From: an uncultured Leptolyngbyaceae cyanobacterium
Lineage (GTDB): Bacteria > Cyanobacteriota > Cyanobacteriia > Leptolyngbyales > Leptolyngbyaceae
Direction: 5' to 3'
NCBI GenBank assembly: GCA_938023035.1
Contig: CALIDI010000026.1
Span: forward strand, 124,001-188,000
Length of the DNA stretch: 64,000 bases
Part shown: in pieces, positions 9,938-18,796 of the stretch
Layout: each line of letters starts with the position of its first letter
How positions within the stretch are numbered: the first letter of the stretch is position 1
Made by a program: the position numbers and the translations under genes
The notes under the pieces: model-generated
Told to the model about the DNA's origin: nothing
The model's input: the letters and a program-made list of their open reading frames with translations, nothing else
Databases searched by the model: none

Positions 9938-10151
9938 AAAGTAAGGATGGCATCAATGGGAGCCGCAGAATCGGGTTTGCCGCTTCAGGCAGTGGCAACG
10001 GCCCAGCAAAAACCGCCAGTACCGACGTCATTCAGCCAAAGAAAACTACCGAATCGGAACCATTTTTTGATAGCGTACTAGCAGGGGAGCGATCGTAGCG
10101 ATGACTCTGTAACCCTTGCCTTACTGTATTGCCATTTAGGGAGAACCGCAG

Positions 10152-10340
10152 ATGACAATTTTGTTTCAGCTAGCCTTAGCGGCGTTGGTGTTGCTATCTT
10201 TTGTAATGATTGTGGCTGTGCCAGTAGGTATGGCTTCTCCCCAGAATTGGGATCAAACAAAGCGCTTGCTACTATTGGGTTCTGGCGTGTGGGCCGGGCT
10301 AGTTATTTTAGTTGGCGTACTTAACTCGTTTGTGGTGTAA
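10152..10340 (+). CDS. psbZ: Photosystem II reaction centre protein Z (Ycf9)
   Basis: A 62-residue thylakoid protein with two predicted membrane helices (residues about 3-25 and 38-60) separated by the conserved [12 protein letters not shown] loop that marks PsbZ. Length and loop are typical. PsbZ sits at the edge of the photosystem II core and affects core-antenna contacts and energy dissipation. AGGGAGAA precedes the ATG. The gene lies just upstream of ribH, an adjacency that recurs in cyanobacteria, with a hairpin between the two. Confidence 0.97.
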   Translation: MTILFQLALAALVLLSFVMIVAVPVGMASPQNWDQTKRLLLLGSGVWAGLVILVGVLNSFVV

Positions 10341-10391
10341 CGCGATTAAGCTTCGTATAAGAATAGGGAATTTTTTAAGATTTTGGTGTTA

Positions 10392-10433
10392 CCCCATCAG
10401 TTTTCCTCTTTGAAGGTGTGTCGGCTGATGGGG
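10392..10433 (+). terminator. Hairpin between psbZ and ribH
   Basis: CCCCATCAG (10392-10400) pairs perfectly with CTGATGGGG (10425-10433), followed by a T-rich TTGTTCTTGTCT. This fits a Rho-independent terminator or attenuator separating the highly expressed psbZ from ribH. The 24-base loop is long for a simple terminator. Confidence 0.55.
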
Positions 10434-10465
10434 TTGTTCTTGTCTAATACTAGGGTAGGTTTGGC

Positions 10466-11032
10466 ATGGCCGTCTTCGAGGGAAATTTTACTCAAACGGC
10501 GCGAATGCGCTTTGCCATTGTCATTGGTCGCTTTAATGATCTGGTGACGGGCAAACTTCTAGAAGGTTGTCAGGATTGCCTGAAGCGCCATGGGGTCGAT
10601 ATTAGCCCAGAGGGAACTCAGGTTGACTACGCCTGGGTGCCGGGCAGCTTTGAGGTGCCAATGGTGGCGCGGCAATTAGCGCTAAGCGGTCGCTATGACG
10701 CAATCATCTGTCTGGGGGCGGTGATCCGTGGGCAAACTCCCCATTTCGACTATGTGGCCTCTGAAGTATCAAAAGGTATTGCTGCGACCAGCCTTCAGAC
10801 TGGGGTACCGGTTATTTTTGGGATTTTGACAACGGATACCCTGCAACAGGCGGTAGAACGGGCGGGGATTAAAAGCAATCTAGGTTGGAATTACGCCATG
10901 AATGCTCTAGAAATGGCTAGTTTGATGCCGCAAGTTCGAGCCGGGGAAACGGTTTCTAACAACGCAGGGACAGCAACTCTGCCACCGGCAATGAAGCGGG
11001 CAGCGTTGGCCGATGGAATGCCAGAATCCTAA
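10466..11032 (+). CDS. ribH: 6,7-dimethyl-8-ribityllumazine synthase
   Basis: A 188-residue enzyme of riboflavin biosynthesis that condenses 5-amino-6-ribitylaminouracil with 3,4-dihydroxy-2-butanone 4-phosphate. Family motifs are clear: [17 protein letters not shown] near the start, [34 protein letters not shown] (phosphate-binding and catalytic His region) and [20 protein letters not shown]. It is longer than the usual 155-165 residues because of a low-complexity C-terminal extension after the [12 protein letters not shown] helix. It follows psbZ by 125 bases with a hairpin in between. Confidence 0.96.
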   Translation: MAVFEGNFTQTARMRFAIVIGRFNDLVTGKLLEGCQDCLKRHGVDISPEGTQVDYAWVPGSFEVPMVARQLALSGRYDAIICLGAVIRGQTPHFDYVASEVSKGIAATSLQTGVPVIFGILTTDTLQQAVERAGIKSNLGWNYAMNALEMASLMPQVRAGETVSNNAGTATLPPAMKRAALADGMPES

Positions 11033-11070
11033 AAGATTTGCTAGGCTTGGCCCAGATTTGGGCAGTTTTT

Positions 11071-12099
11071 ATGAAACACTTCGCGATCGCAGCGGTGTTC
11101 GTGACCAGTTCACTTATTGGGTCAGAGGTAGCTTCTACCCCTTCGAGTTCGATATCACCGCAACGCTCTATTCCCGAGGTTCTGACAGCAGTGAGCGGAT
11201 TTAGCCATCGCTCAGATGCTTTAGCCTATCCCTCGCTTGCCCTACAGGCTCGAAGCATCCCCCTAGCTGAGGTGAAATTGTTGACTCCAGGCGTGAGCGA
11301 TCGCCAACTCCTACGGTTGAAGCCAACGGTCGGCACAACACAGCGGGCAGTCATGACAATGGATCTGAACCAAGTCATTACCATGCAGGGAGCCGCTCTA
11401 CCCCAAGTTTCTGCTCCTAGTACAGCCATCACGATTGAAATGACCGTTGAACGGGTAGACCCTAATGGTGATGTGCACTACACCTTTCGTTACCTAGAGC
11501 TAACGGCGATCGCCAAACCAAAAACGCCTCCCGGCCTAGTGATGGCCACTCAACAGGCACTCGATCAGCTCAAAGGGATAGAGGGCAAGGTGGTTAGTGA
11601 TGACCAGGGGCGTACTAAATCGGCTCAGGTCACCTTCTCAGAGCGAATGGCCCCGGCTGTTAAAGAGCAGTTTCAGCAGTTATTTGCCAATATCCAGCAA
11701 TTTGATGCTCCCCTTCCCACTGAACCCGTTGCCCCAGGAGCGCAGTGGCAGGTGCGGCAAAACCTGACAGTGAATGGCATGCGTCTCAATCAAACCGCCA
11801 CTTATGAACTGATTGAAATCCAGGATAGGGTGTTAACTGTCAGAGTTCAGTTGCAGCAAACAGCCCCAGCACAAAACGTTCCCCTACCCAATTTGCCTGC
11901 CGGCATCGTCGTCAGCCTGAAAAAGATGACTGCTCAGGGGAGGGGAACTTCTCAGTTTGACTTAAGCCAACCCTTTGTGTTGCAGTCTCAGGTGGCTGTT
12001 AACCAGCAGATGCAAATGAGTACCACCATTCCTCAGACCAAAGAAACCATTGAAGTGGAAGCCCTTACCCAAATTGAGATGAAATTTGCGCCAAAGTGA
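11071..12099 (+). CDS. Exported protein of unknown function
   Basis: A 342-residue protein beginning MKHFAIAAVFVTSSLIG, a signal peptide or signal anchor, followed by a Ser/Pro-rich linker and a beta-rich body without membrane segments. Recurrent features include TIEMTVERVDPNGDVHY, the repeated alternation of hydrophobic and polar residues, and VAPGAQWQVRQNL. It resembles the DUF6263-like group of secreted proteins, but I hold that assignment loosely. ATG 11071 is chosen because it gives a clean signal sequence; a TTG 11 codons upstream is in frame. The gene follows ribH by under 40 bases and could be co-transcribed. No catalytic motif seen. Confidence 0.7.
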   Translation: MKHFAIAAVFVTSSLIGSEVASTPSSSISPQRSIPEVLTAVSGFSHRSDALAYPSLALQARSIPLAEVKLLTPGVSDRQLLRLKPTVGTTQRAVMTMDLNQVITMQGAALPQVSAPSTAITIEMTVERVDPNGDVHYTFRYLELTAIAKPKTPPGLVMATQQALDQLKGIEGKVVSDDQGRTKSAQVTFSERMAPAVKEQFQQLFANIQQFDAPLPTEPVAPGAQWQVRQNLTVNGMRLNQTATYELIEIQDRVLTVRVQLQQTAPAQNVPLPNLPAGIVVSLKKMTAQGRGTSQFDLSQPFVLQSQVAVNQQMQMSTTIPQTKETIEVEALTQIEMKFAPK

Positions 12100-12183
12100 G
12101 GGCTAATGAGTCCTTAACTTTATCTCATTTGATTCTCAAATAGATGAGGCAGCATAAAAAGCGATTACCAGGAGTCAGAACCC

Positions 12184-12357
12184 ATGGTAAAGGAATGGTA
12201 CATCATCAAAGAGCCAGATGGTTGTTGCGCCATTGTCCACGCTGCTCAACTTGCAGCGCTGACGATTGTTGAGCAGTGGGGGCCATTTGCTTCAGAAGCG
12301 GAGGCGATCGCCCGGCGGGTTGGCCTCATTCGATCAGGCAAATGCCAACCGCGTTAG
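12184..12357 (+). CDS. Small conserved cyanobacterial protein (57 aa)
   Basis: A 57-codon gene, MVKEWYIIKEPDGCCAIV through to EAIARRVGLIRSGKCQPR, preceded by CAGGAG about 8 bases before the ATG. The pattern of a WY-I-K opening, a WGPF-S-EAIARRVGLIR-GKCQP ending and a variable middle matches a widespread family of tiny cyanobacterial proteins that databases sometimes mislabel as transposase-related. No transposase signature is present here. No membrane segment or known catalytic motif; function unknown. It lies between two unrelated genes and looks like a monocistronic unit. Confidence 0.75.
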   Translation: MVKEWYIIKEPDGCCAIVHAAQLAALTIVEQWGPFASEAEAIARRVGLIRSGKCQPR

Positions 12358-12611
12358 GGACGAGTCAACTTCAGGAAAGTTAGAGGCACACCCTGAATCT
12401 AGTGAACCTAGAAACCTACTGATGCCTCATAGCGAAGGGCCGTGAACGATAACCTATAACAGGCAACTCCAACAGAGACCCTCACCCGCAGGGATGGCAT
12501 AGAACTCCTTCAGGTTTATTTCCCGCACCTTTTGGTGCAACCTTTGGCTGGGCGTGCTCTGCATCCTGAAGGTTAGCCCAGCATGGCCAGCATTGAGAAA
12601 ACCCGAAGAAC

Positions 12612-13904
12612 CTACTGCATTTGGGCACGCTGTTGCTTCTGCTGGGCCTTCCTAATTTCTCGACCTAAAACATCCATCGCCTTAGCATACTGAGGATCTT
12701 CTGCGGTGCCGATTTTGTCACGGTTGGTACTTAAGAACTTCTTCTGATCATCGGTTAGATTGACCTGAAAATCGGGTTCAATTCCATGCTTATTAATATC
12801 CCGCCCATTGGGGGTGAGATATTTGGCAATGGTAACCGCCAGGGCAGAGCCATCTCCCAGCCCGCGCACCGACTGCACCAGCCCCTTACCAAAGGTTTTC
12901 GCCCCTACAATAACCGCCCGCTGATTATCCTGGAGTGCCCCAGAGAGAATCTCACTGGCGCTAGCAGAGCCATCATCCACCAGCACAACAATGGGCTTAT
13001 CCGTTAAAGCGCGGCGGTTAGCCTGTTCGCGCTCTTGTTCACCTTGCCGATTTACTGTAGAAACAATGGCCCCATTCCGGAGAAACATCCGGGCAATTTC
13101 CACACTGGCGTAGAGCAAACCACCAGGGTTGGAGCGCAGATCTAAGATGTAGCCACTGACATTTTGCTTCTCTAACTTCTCTAAGGCTTTACGCATGTCA
13201 GCCGGAGAGTTAGCGCTGAATTGAGTCAGGCGAATATAGCCGATCTCTCCCAAAGGAGACGGTTGCACGCTAGATTTGACCGCATGTAACTCAATCCGAG
13301 CACGCACCAATTCAAACTTGAGTTGGCGATCGCCCCGTTGAATGCCCAAGGTAATGCGAGTTCCCGGCTGTCCACGAATGAGTGTGACCGCTTGGTTCAC
13401 ATCCATCCCCTCGGTAGACTTGCCATCAATCGTTGTAATAATATCCTTAGATAAAATTCCCGCCGCCGCGGCTGGCGAATCTTCGATCGGTGCAACGACC
13501 GTCAGCTTTTTCGTTTGCTCATCGGCAGCAAGTTGAATCCCAACTCCCGTTAATTCTCCGGATGTGTCAATTTGCATATTGCGATATTCCTGGGGATCCA
13601 TGAAGCGTGTGTAGGGATCATCCAGCTTTTTGAGCATTTCGCGAATCGCCTTGTAAGCCTCTTGCTTATTGCTGTAATTGCGGTTGAGATACTCCTTGCG
13701 AATAGCCTTCCAGTCAACCTGGTTAAACGTGGCGTCTAGATAAGTCCGGTCAATAATCTGCCAAACCTCATCCACAATCTCCTTGGGACTATCTCGAAAA
13801 AAGGCTTGCCCTTCCGACAAGTGCAACCCTGCTCCTGTAAACACAACTGCCCCAACAGCGATCGCAGTGGAGCCAAGCACAAGCCCTCGTTTTGTAATTC
13901 CCAT
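12612..13904 (-). CDS. C-terminal processing peptidase, S41 family (CtpB/CtpC-like)
   Basis: A 430-residue protease with an N-terminal hydrophobic segment (GLVLGSTAIAVGAVVFTGAG), placing it at or across the membrane. A PDZ domain spans about residues 105-185 (SGELTGVGIQL to GKSTEGMDVNQAV), and an S41 catalytic core follows, with the Ser of GSASASEIL (about 315) and the Lys of KTFGKGLVQS (about 340). The 25-residue Ser-Lys spacing matches algal CtpA. CtpA-type members mature the D1 protein of photosystem II. This one looks closer to the CtpB/CtpC branch from its RDSPKEIVDEVWQIID start, so a general periplasmic or lumenal processing role is inferred. The C-terminus is Gln/Lys-rich. Confidence 0.9.
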   Translation of the reverse strand: MGITKRGLVLGSTAIAVGAVVFTGAGLHLSEGQAFFRDSPKEIVDEVWQIIDRTYLDATFNQVDWKAIRKEYLNRNYSNKQEAYKAIREMLKKLDDPYTRFMDPQEYRNMQIDTSGELTGVGIQLAADEQTKKLTVVAPIEDSPAAAAGILSKDIITTIDGKSTEGMDVNQAVTLIRGQPGTRITLGIQRGDRQLKFELVRARIELHAVKSSVQPSPLGEIGYIRLTQFSANSPADMRKALEKLEKQNVSGYILDLRSNPGGLLYASVEIARMFLRNGAIVSTVNRQGEQEREQANRRALTDKPIVVLVDDGSASASEILSGALQDNQRAVIVGAKTFGKGLVQSVRGLGDGSALAVTIAKYLTPNGRDINKHGIEPDFQVNLTDDQKKFLSTNRDKIGTAEDPQYAKAMDVLGREIRKAQQKQQRAQMQ

Positions 13905-14114
13905 GATTCAGTTTGTGGAAGACTGCAAAAGGTTATGCTCAATCTAGCACAGCCAAACGCAATCTATCAGGGTATCTGGGTGCATATTTAACAAGCCCTT
14001 GCTGGATCAATGCACCGTGTCCAAATACCAGCCTTTTTAAGGAATGAGATCGAACAGGGCACCTTACTAGAGCAGGAAATTCTCTTCGGTTCCCAACGCG
14101 CTTTGTCACATCGC

Positions 14115-14210
14115 TTACGGAGTGAGGAATTCTAAATCCTTATCATTGAGCACTAAGGCTGTAACGTTTCGCAGAGTCGCAGCCAAGCTGATGTAATCGG
14201 AGTCAGTCAT
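14115..14210 (-). pseudogene. Remnant of a PIN-domain (VapC-like) toxin and the tail of its antitoxin
   Basis: A 31-codon frame from ATG 14210 reads TDSDYISLAATLRNVTALVL then NDKDLEFL. This is like the C-terminal strand-helix-strand of PIN domains, where a conserved Asp, an AAT helix and an LVLNDKDL-type strand occur. Directly upstream, overlapping by ATGA, another frame ends SLKAKGKAFLEK, like the C-terminus of a small antitoxin. Both are far too short to function, so this is most likely the decayed end of a vapBC pair. The identification rests on pattern only. Confidence 0.35.
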
Positions 14211-14423
14211 TTTTCCAGAAAGGCCTTTCCCTTGGCTTTGAGGCTAATCTCAAGATTATTTCTCTTGAGGAGGCCTTTATGCAACTACAGTTTTGAAAAA
14301 AGATCTAAGAGATCAATAAGTCGATAAATATTTTGATTTTTTGACACTTAGATGACGCGACGAGTTCCGTTAGCCTGCTCAAGCAGCTACACTAAGCAGA
14401 AATACTAGGTTTCTGATCTAATT

Positions 14424-14441
14424 AGATAGATTGTTCTATCT
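14424..14441 (+). promoter_or_regulatory. Operator-like palindrome upstream of the osmC-ABC cluster
   Basis: AGATAGA-TTGT-TCTATCT is a perfect 7-base inverted repeat with a 4-base spacer, ending 10 bases before the ATG of the OsmC gene. A TetR-family regulator is encoded at the far end of the same cluster (19601), and TetR proteins commonly bind palindromes of this kind. No second copy was found near the tetR gene itself. Confidence 0.5.
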
Positions 14442-14451
14442 CCATGTAACT

Positions 14452-14988
14452 ATGACTGAAGTAACTGGATCCACTAAAGCGCCTCTTCGCCCGATTAGTA
14501 AGACAGGGTTGGAAAACCTGGCAGCCATGGCAAAGGCTAACCCAAACGTCATCAAGTCGCTCAAAATCAAAACGGTTTGTGAAGGTCAGTTTCACAACCT
14601 CAACTTTGTTCGCGATTTGCCGGCTCATGTCATTGACGAGCCTCCCGGCTTGTTAGGCCAAGATACTGCCCCGAACCCGTCTGAGGCGGTGCTGGCGGCG
14701 CTTGGCTCCTGCTTATCTGTCGGGATTCATGCCAATGCGGTGATGCGGGGGATTACGCTCACCAAACTAGAACTGGAACTGGAGGGTGACATCAACATCA
14801 CCGGGGTTTGGGGCATTGGAGACCTGACCGAAAAGCGCCTGGGCTTTACCGATGTGCGAGTCAAGGTCGATTTAGAAGGGGATGCTAGCCGTGAAGCGTT
14901 AGAGGACCTGGTGGCCCATTCGAATGTTTGGTCGCCAGTTGCCAATACGCTGCGCAATCCTGTGAATCTAGAGGTTGCCTTAGCTTGA
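14452..14988 (+). CDS. OsmC/Ohr family protein
   Basis: A 178-residue member of the OsmC fold. The conserved core includes PAHVIDEPPGLLGQDTAPNPSE and the central helix LAALGSCLSVGIHANAVMRG carrying a Cys. The position that holds the second, resolving Cys in thiol peroxidases reads HSNVWSPVANTL, with Ser instead of Cys. This variant is typical of OsmC proteins found beside SfnB/DszC-like acyl-CoA dehydrogenases and sulfonate ABC transporters, exactly the setting here. A redox or sulfur-handling accessory role in organosulfur use is inferred. The start is ATG 14452; no strong Shine-Dalgarno is present. Confidence 0.85.
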   Translation: MTEVTGSTKAPLRPISKTGLENLAAMAKANPNVIKSLKIKTVCEGQFHNLNFVRDLPAHVIDEPPGLLGQDTAPNPSEAVLAALGSCLSVGIHANAVMRGITLTKLELELEGDINITGVWGIGDLTEKRLGFTDVRVKVDLEGDASREALEDLVAHSNVWSPVANTLRNPVNLEVALA

Positions 14989-15382
14989 GATGATGGATGA
15001 ATCATTTTAGGCTTCTTTGCCTTCTGCCGCTGTTAGAAAGGTCTGGAGGTGAGGGCAGAGGCTTCGGCACCAATATCGGTTTATGAATAAGGGATGAATG
15101 ACTGGCTCGACACTAGCCTGTTTGTTTGCACATATGGATTTTTTGAGTGCTGTGGTGCTTTTGTGGTGTTCCCGTTTAGACAATCCTCATTGTTTTTGCT
15201 GAGTGGATATTCAGGTAGGCAATGACTGAGGGATGGAAAAACCGTTGGACGATAGTCAATGGTTGTTTTTTCCTTTTCACCCGGTTTGTTGAGTTCTTCT
15301 GCCCTTTGTTTTTCCTAAGAAATTAACCTATGCAAGTTGCTTCCACCCCATTTTTTAGCCAAAATGAAATCCAGAGGAACGA
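14989..15382. other. Intergenic region between osmC and the broken dehydrogenase gene
   Basis: 394 bases without a supported gene. An imperfect inverted repeat at about 15234-15272 (GGAAAAACC ... GGTTGTTTTTTCC) ends in a T run and could act as a terminator for the osmC transcript. Confidence 0.4.
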
Positions 15383-16556
15383 TTGAGCTTTACAGAACAA
15401 CCTCCTATTTCTCGTCTTATTACTGAGTTGAAAACGGCGATCGCCCAAGATCTTGCCCCCCAAGTGCAGAAAATTGATGAGGATGGCTATTATCCCCGTG
15501 AGTTTATGCATCGCGTTGGTGCTCTGGGTGGTTTTGGGCAGGCTGTAGCGAGAGAGCATGGAGGGGCAGGGCAGGGGCTGCGCTCTGCGGTACAGGTGGT
15601 TGAGGCCATTTCAGAAGAGTGTTTGTGACTGGGTTTATGGCCTGGTGTCAGATTGCCTGTACTTGGTATATGCAAAATAGTGAGGATTCTTACCTCAAAA
15701 CCCACTTGCTGCCCCAGGTGGCAAGCGGCAAAGTTTTAGGGGGAACAGGCTTATCTAATCTAATCCGATGAAGCATTTTGCTGAGATTGAGAAGATTGCC
15801 CTGGTGGCGAAGCGTGAACCCGGTGGTTATCGGCTGAATGGGTTGCTGCCCTGGGTTTCCAACCTGGGTGAAGGGCATCCCTTTGGGATTGCAGCCCAGA
15901 TTGCTGGTTCCGATGAGTATCTAATGGCGATTGTTTCGGATGACTTGCAGGGGTTAACCCTGCGGCACACGGCTCATTTCATTGCCCTAGAGGGGAGCGG
16001 TACGTTTAGCTGTGCCTTTAAGGATGTCTTTGTGCCAGATCACTTGATTCTGGCGGCCCCTGCTGATACCTATGTCAATCAAATTCGACCTGGCTTTATC
16101 TTGACCCAGGTGGGCCTGGGCCTGGGGCTGGTCGCTGGTTGCATTGATGTGATTCTACAATATCGCTCCCGATTGGGGCATACTAATAGCTTTCTGGATG
16201 ACCAGGCCGAAGATCTGGCTGCGGATTTGGCGATCGCCCGGTTGAAGGCTGACACTCTAGCCGATGAGCTAAGTCAGCTTCAGGGAGAAGTGCCAATAGA
16301 TCTATTAAGGGAAGTGGTACAGGTGCGGCTAAGGGGTTCGGAATTATCGCTGCGAGCGGCGAATGCCGCCATGCTGCATGCTGGAGCGCGAGCCTATCTG
16401 CAAGGCTCAAAGCCATCTCGACGTTTACGGGAAGCTTATTTTGTGGCGATCGTCACACCGGCAGTTAAGCAGTTGAAGCAAATGATACAGCAGCTAGAGC
16501 ACAGGGATTCTTTTAAGGGAAAACTTAAGTACGTTGCCAATCATCAAAACCCATGA
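15383..16556 (+). pseudogene. Acyl-CoA dehydrogenase-like flavoprotein (SfnB/DszC type) with two frameshifts
   Basis: Three frames together encode one acyl-CoA dehydrogenase-like protein of about 390 residues. The first piece (TTG 15383 with AGAGGAAC upstream) ends ...AVQVVEAISEECL at 15628. The second continues in another frame as TGFMAWCQIACTWYMQNSED through GGTGLSN. The third runs from 15768 (MKHFAEIEKIALVAKREPGG) to 16556. The first break is a one-base loss near 15625; the second is a 5-base tandem duplication (TCTAATCTAA, 15754-15763). Neighbours suggest a flavin monooxygenase for organosulfur compounds. Its 3' end overlaps the ABC ATPase start by ATGA, so the operon layout is intact although this gene is probably dead. 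Confidence 0.8.
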
Positions 16557-17419
16557 ATCAGCCTCTTATCACCTCTGCCTCTAGTGAGCGACTTGCTGAC
16601 TTGGTTCCTTCTGCCCCCCCCTTGCTAACCATCCGGCAGTTGCAGAAACGGTATAAAACCCGGCAGGGTTATCTGACCGCTTTTGATGGGATTGATTTGG
16701 AGGTTCGTCGGGGCGAGGTGGTTTGCCTATTGGGGGCAAGTGGCTGTGGTAAATCCTCCTTGTTGGCAACGATTGCGGGTTTACAAGGGGCTGATCGGGG
16801 CGAAATCTACTTGCAGGGGCAGCCCGTGCGGCAGAGCCAGCCGCAAGTGGGGGTTGTTTTTCAAGACCCTTGTTTGTTGCCGTGGCTCACGGTAGCCCAA
16901 AATATTGCCTTTGGCCTTAAACTCAAGCACATGCCGATCTTGACGCGCTCAGAACTGCGATCGCGGATTGCTGAAGCGGTGGATCAAGTTGGGTTGCGGG
17001 GGTTTGAGCGCAGCTACCCCCATCAACTGTCGGGTGGCATGGCCCAGCGCGTGGCCCTGGCCAGAACCCTAGCCCGTCGCCCTCAACTCCTGCTGCTGGA
17101 TGAACCCTTCAGCGCCCTCGATGCCATTACCCGGCTGGATATGCAAAACCTGTTGTTGCAGATCATTACCCAGCAACAAGTCACTGTCGTAATGGTGACC
17201 CATGATATTGATGAAGCGTTGTTACTGGGCGATCGTGTTGTGTTAATGGCTCGCCACCCTGGGCGGATTTATCGGGAGTGGACGATTCCCCAACCTAAGC
17301 CCCGGTTTCAGCAGGCGCATTTACTGTCTGAGCTGCACTTTGCCATTCTAGAAGCGCTGTCTACAGTCATGGATCTCTCAAATCAAGCTTTTCCCCATTC
17401 TCTGGAGACTACCCTATGA
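16553..17419 (+). CDS. ABC transporter ATP-binding protein, sulfonate/nitrate/taurine type
   Basis: A 288-residue cytoplasmic ATPase that powers import with the permease and binding protein encoded next. It has Walker A GASGCGKSS (61-69), a Q-loop in VVFQDPCLLPW (100-110), signature LSGGMAQRVALARTLARRP (from 158) and Walker B LLLLDEPFSALDA (178-190), then the switch His in MVTHDIDEAL. The PCLLPWLTVAQNIAFGL segment is typical of the SsuB/TauB/NrtD group. It overlaps both neighbours by four bases (ATGA), so expression is translationally coupled. The substrate is not readable from the ATPase; context points to an organic sulfur compound. Confidence 0.92.
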   Translation: MNQPLITSASSERLADLVPSAPPLLTIRQLQKRYKTRQGYLTAFDGIDLEVRRGEVVCLLGASGCGKSSLLATIAGLQGADRGEIYLQGQPVRQSQPQVGVVFQDPCLLPWLTVAQNIAFGLKLKHMPILTRSELRSRIAEAVDQVGLRGFERSYPHQLSGGMAQRVALARTLARRPQLLLLDEPFSALDAITRLDMQNLLLQIITQQQVTVVMVTHDIDEALLLGDRVVLMARHPGRIYREWTIPQPKPRFQQAHLLSELHFAILEALSTVMDLSNQAFPHSLETTL

Positions 17420-18663
17420 CCCGGCCTGGTATCTGTGCCTGCTGCGGCATGAGTCGGCGTGATTTTTTGAAATTGACCAGTCTATTTTCGACTTCCCTAG
17501 GTGTCACCCTGGCGACTGGCGGCTGTCAGCCTACAGCGGCTCCACCCACAGCAAGCAATCAACCCAGCCCTAGCCCCGCAGCCGGAGCGGGTCAACCCGT
17601 GAAGATTGGCTATTTACCGATTACAGATGCGGCTCCATTGCTGATTGCCCATGCGAAAAAATTCTACGAGGCTGAGGGATTAACCGCTGAGCCTCCCCGG
17701 CTTTTTCGTTCTTGGGCACAGGTGGTGGAAGCCTTTTTGGCTCGTCAGGTAAATGTTGTGCATGTGCTGTCACCGATTACGGTATCCCTACGCTATGGGC
17801 GTAAATTTCCGGCTAAGGTGGTGGCCTGGAACCATGTTAACGGGTCGGCCTTAACCGTATTACCCGAAATCAATACACTGCAGGAATTAGGCGGACGCAC
17901 GATCGCAGTGCCCTTCTGGTATTCCATCCACAACGTTGTTTTACAGCAGGTATTGAAGCAAACAGGTTTGAAGGTCACCCGCAAACCTCAGGATGCAGCC
18001 ATTGGGGCTGATGAGGTTAATTTGGTGGTGCTGCCCCCGCCAGATATGGTGTCAGCCCTGGCGAATCGGGCGATCGCTGGCTACATTGTCGCTGAACCCT
18101 TTAATGCTGCGGCTGAGAACCTAAAAACTGGCAAGATTCTGCGGTTTACGGGAGATGTCTGGAAAGATCACGCCTGCTGCGTCGTCTTTCTCCACGAAGA
18201 GGATACAACTCAGCGGAAAGAATGGGCCCAAGGTGTGGTCAATGCCCTGGTCAAAGCACAGGCGTGGATTCGTGACAACCGCGCAGAAACGGCGGCACTC
18301 TTATCAAAAGATGGCAGTGGCAAATATACACCCCATCCGCTGCCAGCCTTGCAGCGTACCCTGACCTATCATGATCAGAATTTTTACGGCAAGCAGAAAG
18401 CCATTCAGCACCCAGAATGGGGAATTGACCGTATCGATTTTCAACCCTATCCCTTTCCCTCCTATACAGAAGAACTGGTGCGCTTACTGAAGGAAACCCA
18501 GGTAGAAGGGGATACAGCTTTTTTACAAGCGCTTGATCCTAAAGAGGTGGCCGCCGACTTGGTGGATGACTCTTTTGTAAAACAGGCCCTGCAACAAGTT
18601 GGTGGGTTAAAGACCTTTGGCTTGCAGGATAACTTCTCTCGCTCAGAGACGATCGCGATTTAG
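17416..18663 (+). CDS. ABC transporter substrate-binding protein (SsuA/NMT1-like), Tat-exported lipoprotein
   Basis: A 415-residue periplasmic binding protein. The N-terminus combines a twin-arginine motif (SRRDFLK, 13-19) with a lipobox ending at Cys37 (LATGGC), so it should be folded before export and lipid-anchored. The body begins VKIGYLPITDAAPLLIAHAK and contains the AEPFNAAAENLKTGKIL segment common in the NMT1/SsuA/NrtA group. A Ser/Pro/Ala linker (about 40-58) tethers it. It overlaps the ATPase gene by four bases. The substrate is likely a small sulfonate or related organic anion, inferred from the OsmC and dehydrogenase neighbours; nitrate or bicarbonate binding is less likely but not excluded. 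Confidence 0.88.
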   Translation: MTRPGICACCGMSRRDFLKLTSLFSTSLGVTLATGGCQPTAAPPTASNQPSPSPAAGAGQPVKIGYLPITDAAPLLIAHAKKFYEAEGLTAEPPRLFRSWAQVVEAFLARQVNVVHVLSPITVSLRYGRKFPAKVVAWNHVNGSALTVLPEINTLQELGGRTIAVPFWYSIHNVVLQQVLKQTGLKVTRKPQDAAIGADEVNLVVLPPPDMVSALANRAIAGYIVAEPFNAAAENLKTGKILRFTGDVWKDHACCVVFLHEEDTTQRKEWAQGVVNALVKAQAWIRDNRAETAALLSKDGSGKYTPHPLPALQRTLTYHDQNFYGKQKAIQHPEWGIDRIDFQPYPFPSYTEELVRLLKETQVEGDTAFLQALDPKEVAADLVDDSFVKQALQQVGGLKTFGLQDNFSRSETIAI

Positions 18664-18796
18664 CGGGTCTGGGCAACGGTTATCCTACACAAATGGCTCC
18701 TACGCAGTTGCCATGCCTAGGCAAAGCCAACCAAAGAACAGCCATCATGCCAACCCCCCTTATTCCATTCCTTCTCTCCATCCGTCCTCCTGCTCA

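Larger units (their letters stand above)
13905..14451. other. Intergenic region with toxin-antitoxin debris and an operator-like palindrome
   Basis: 547 bases. The right part contains the short PIN-domain-like remnant at 14115-14210 on the minus strand and the 18-base palindrome at 14424-14441, both listed separately. The rest, about 13905-14114, shows nothing I can call. Confidence 0.5.

Noticed and set aside
12184-12357. Transposase label for the 57-residue protein
   Set aside because: No DDE or HTH transposase signature; databases use the label for similar small proteins without evidence.
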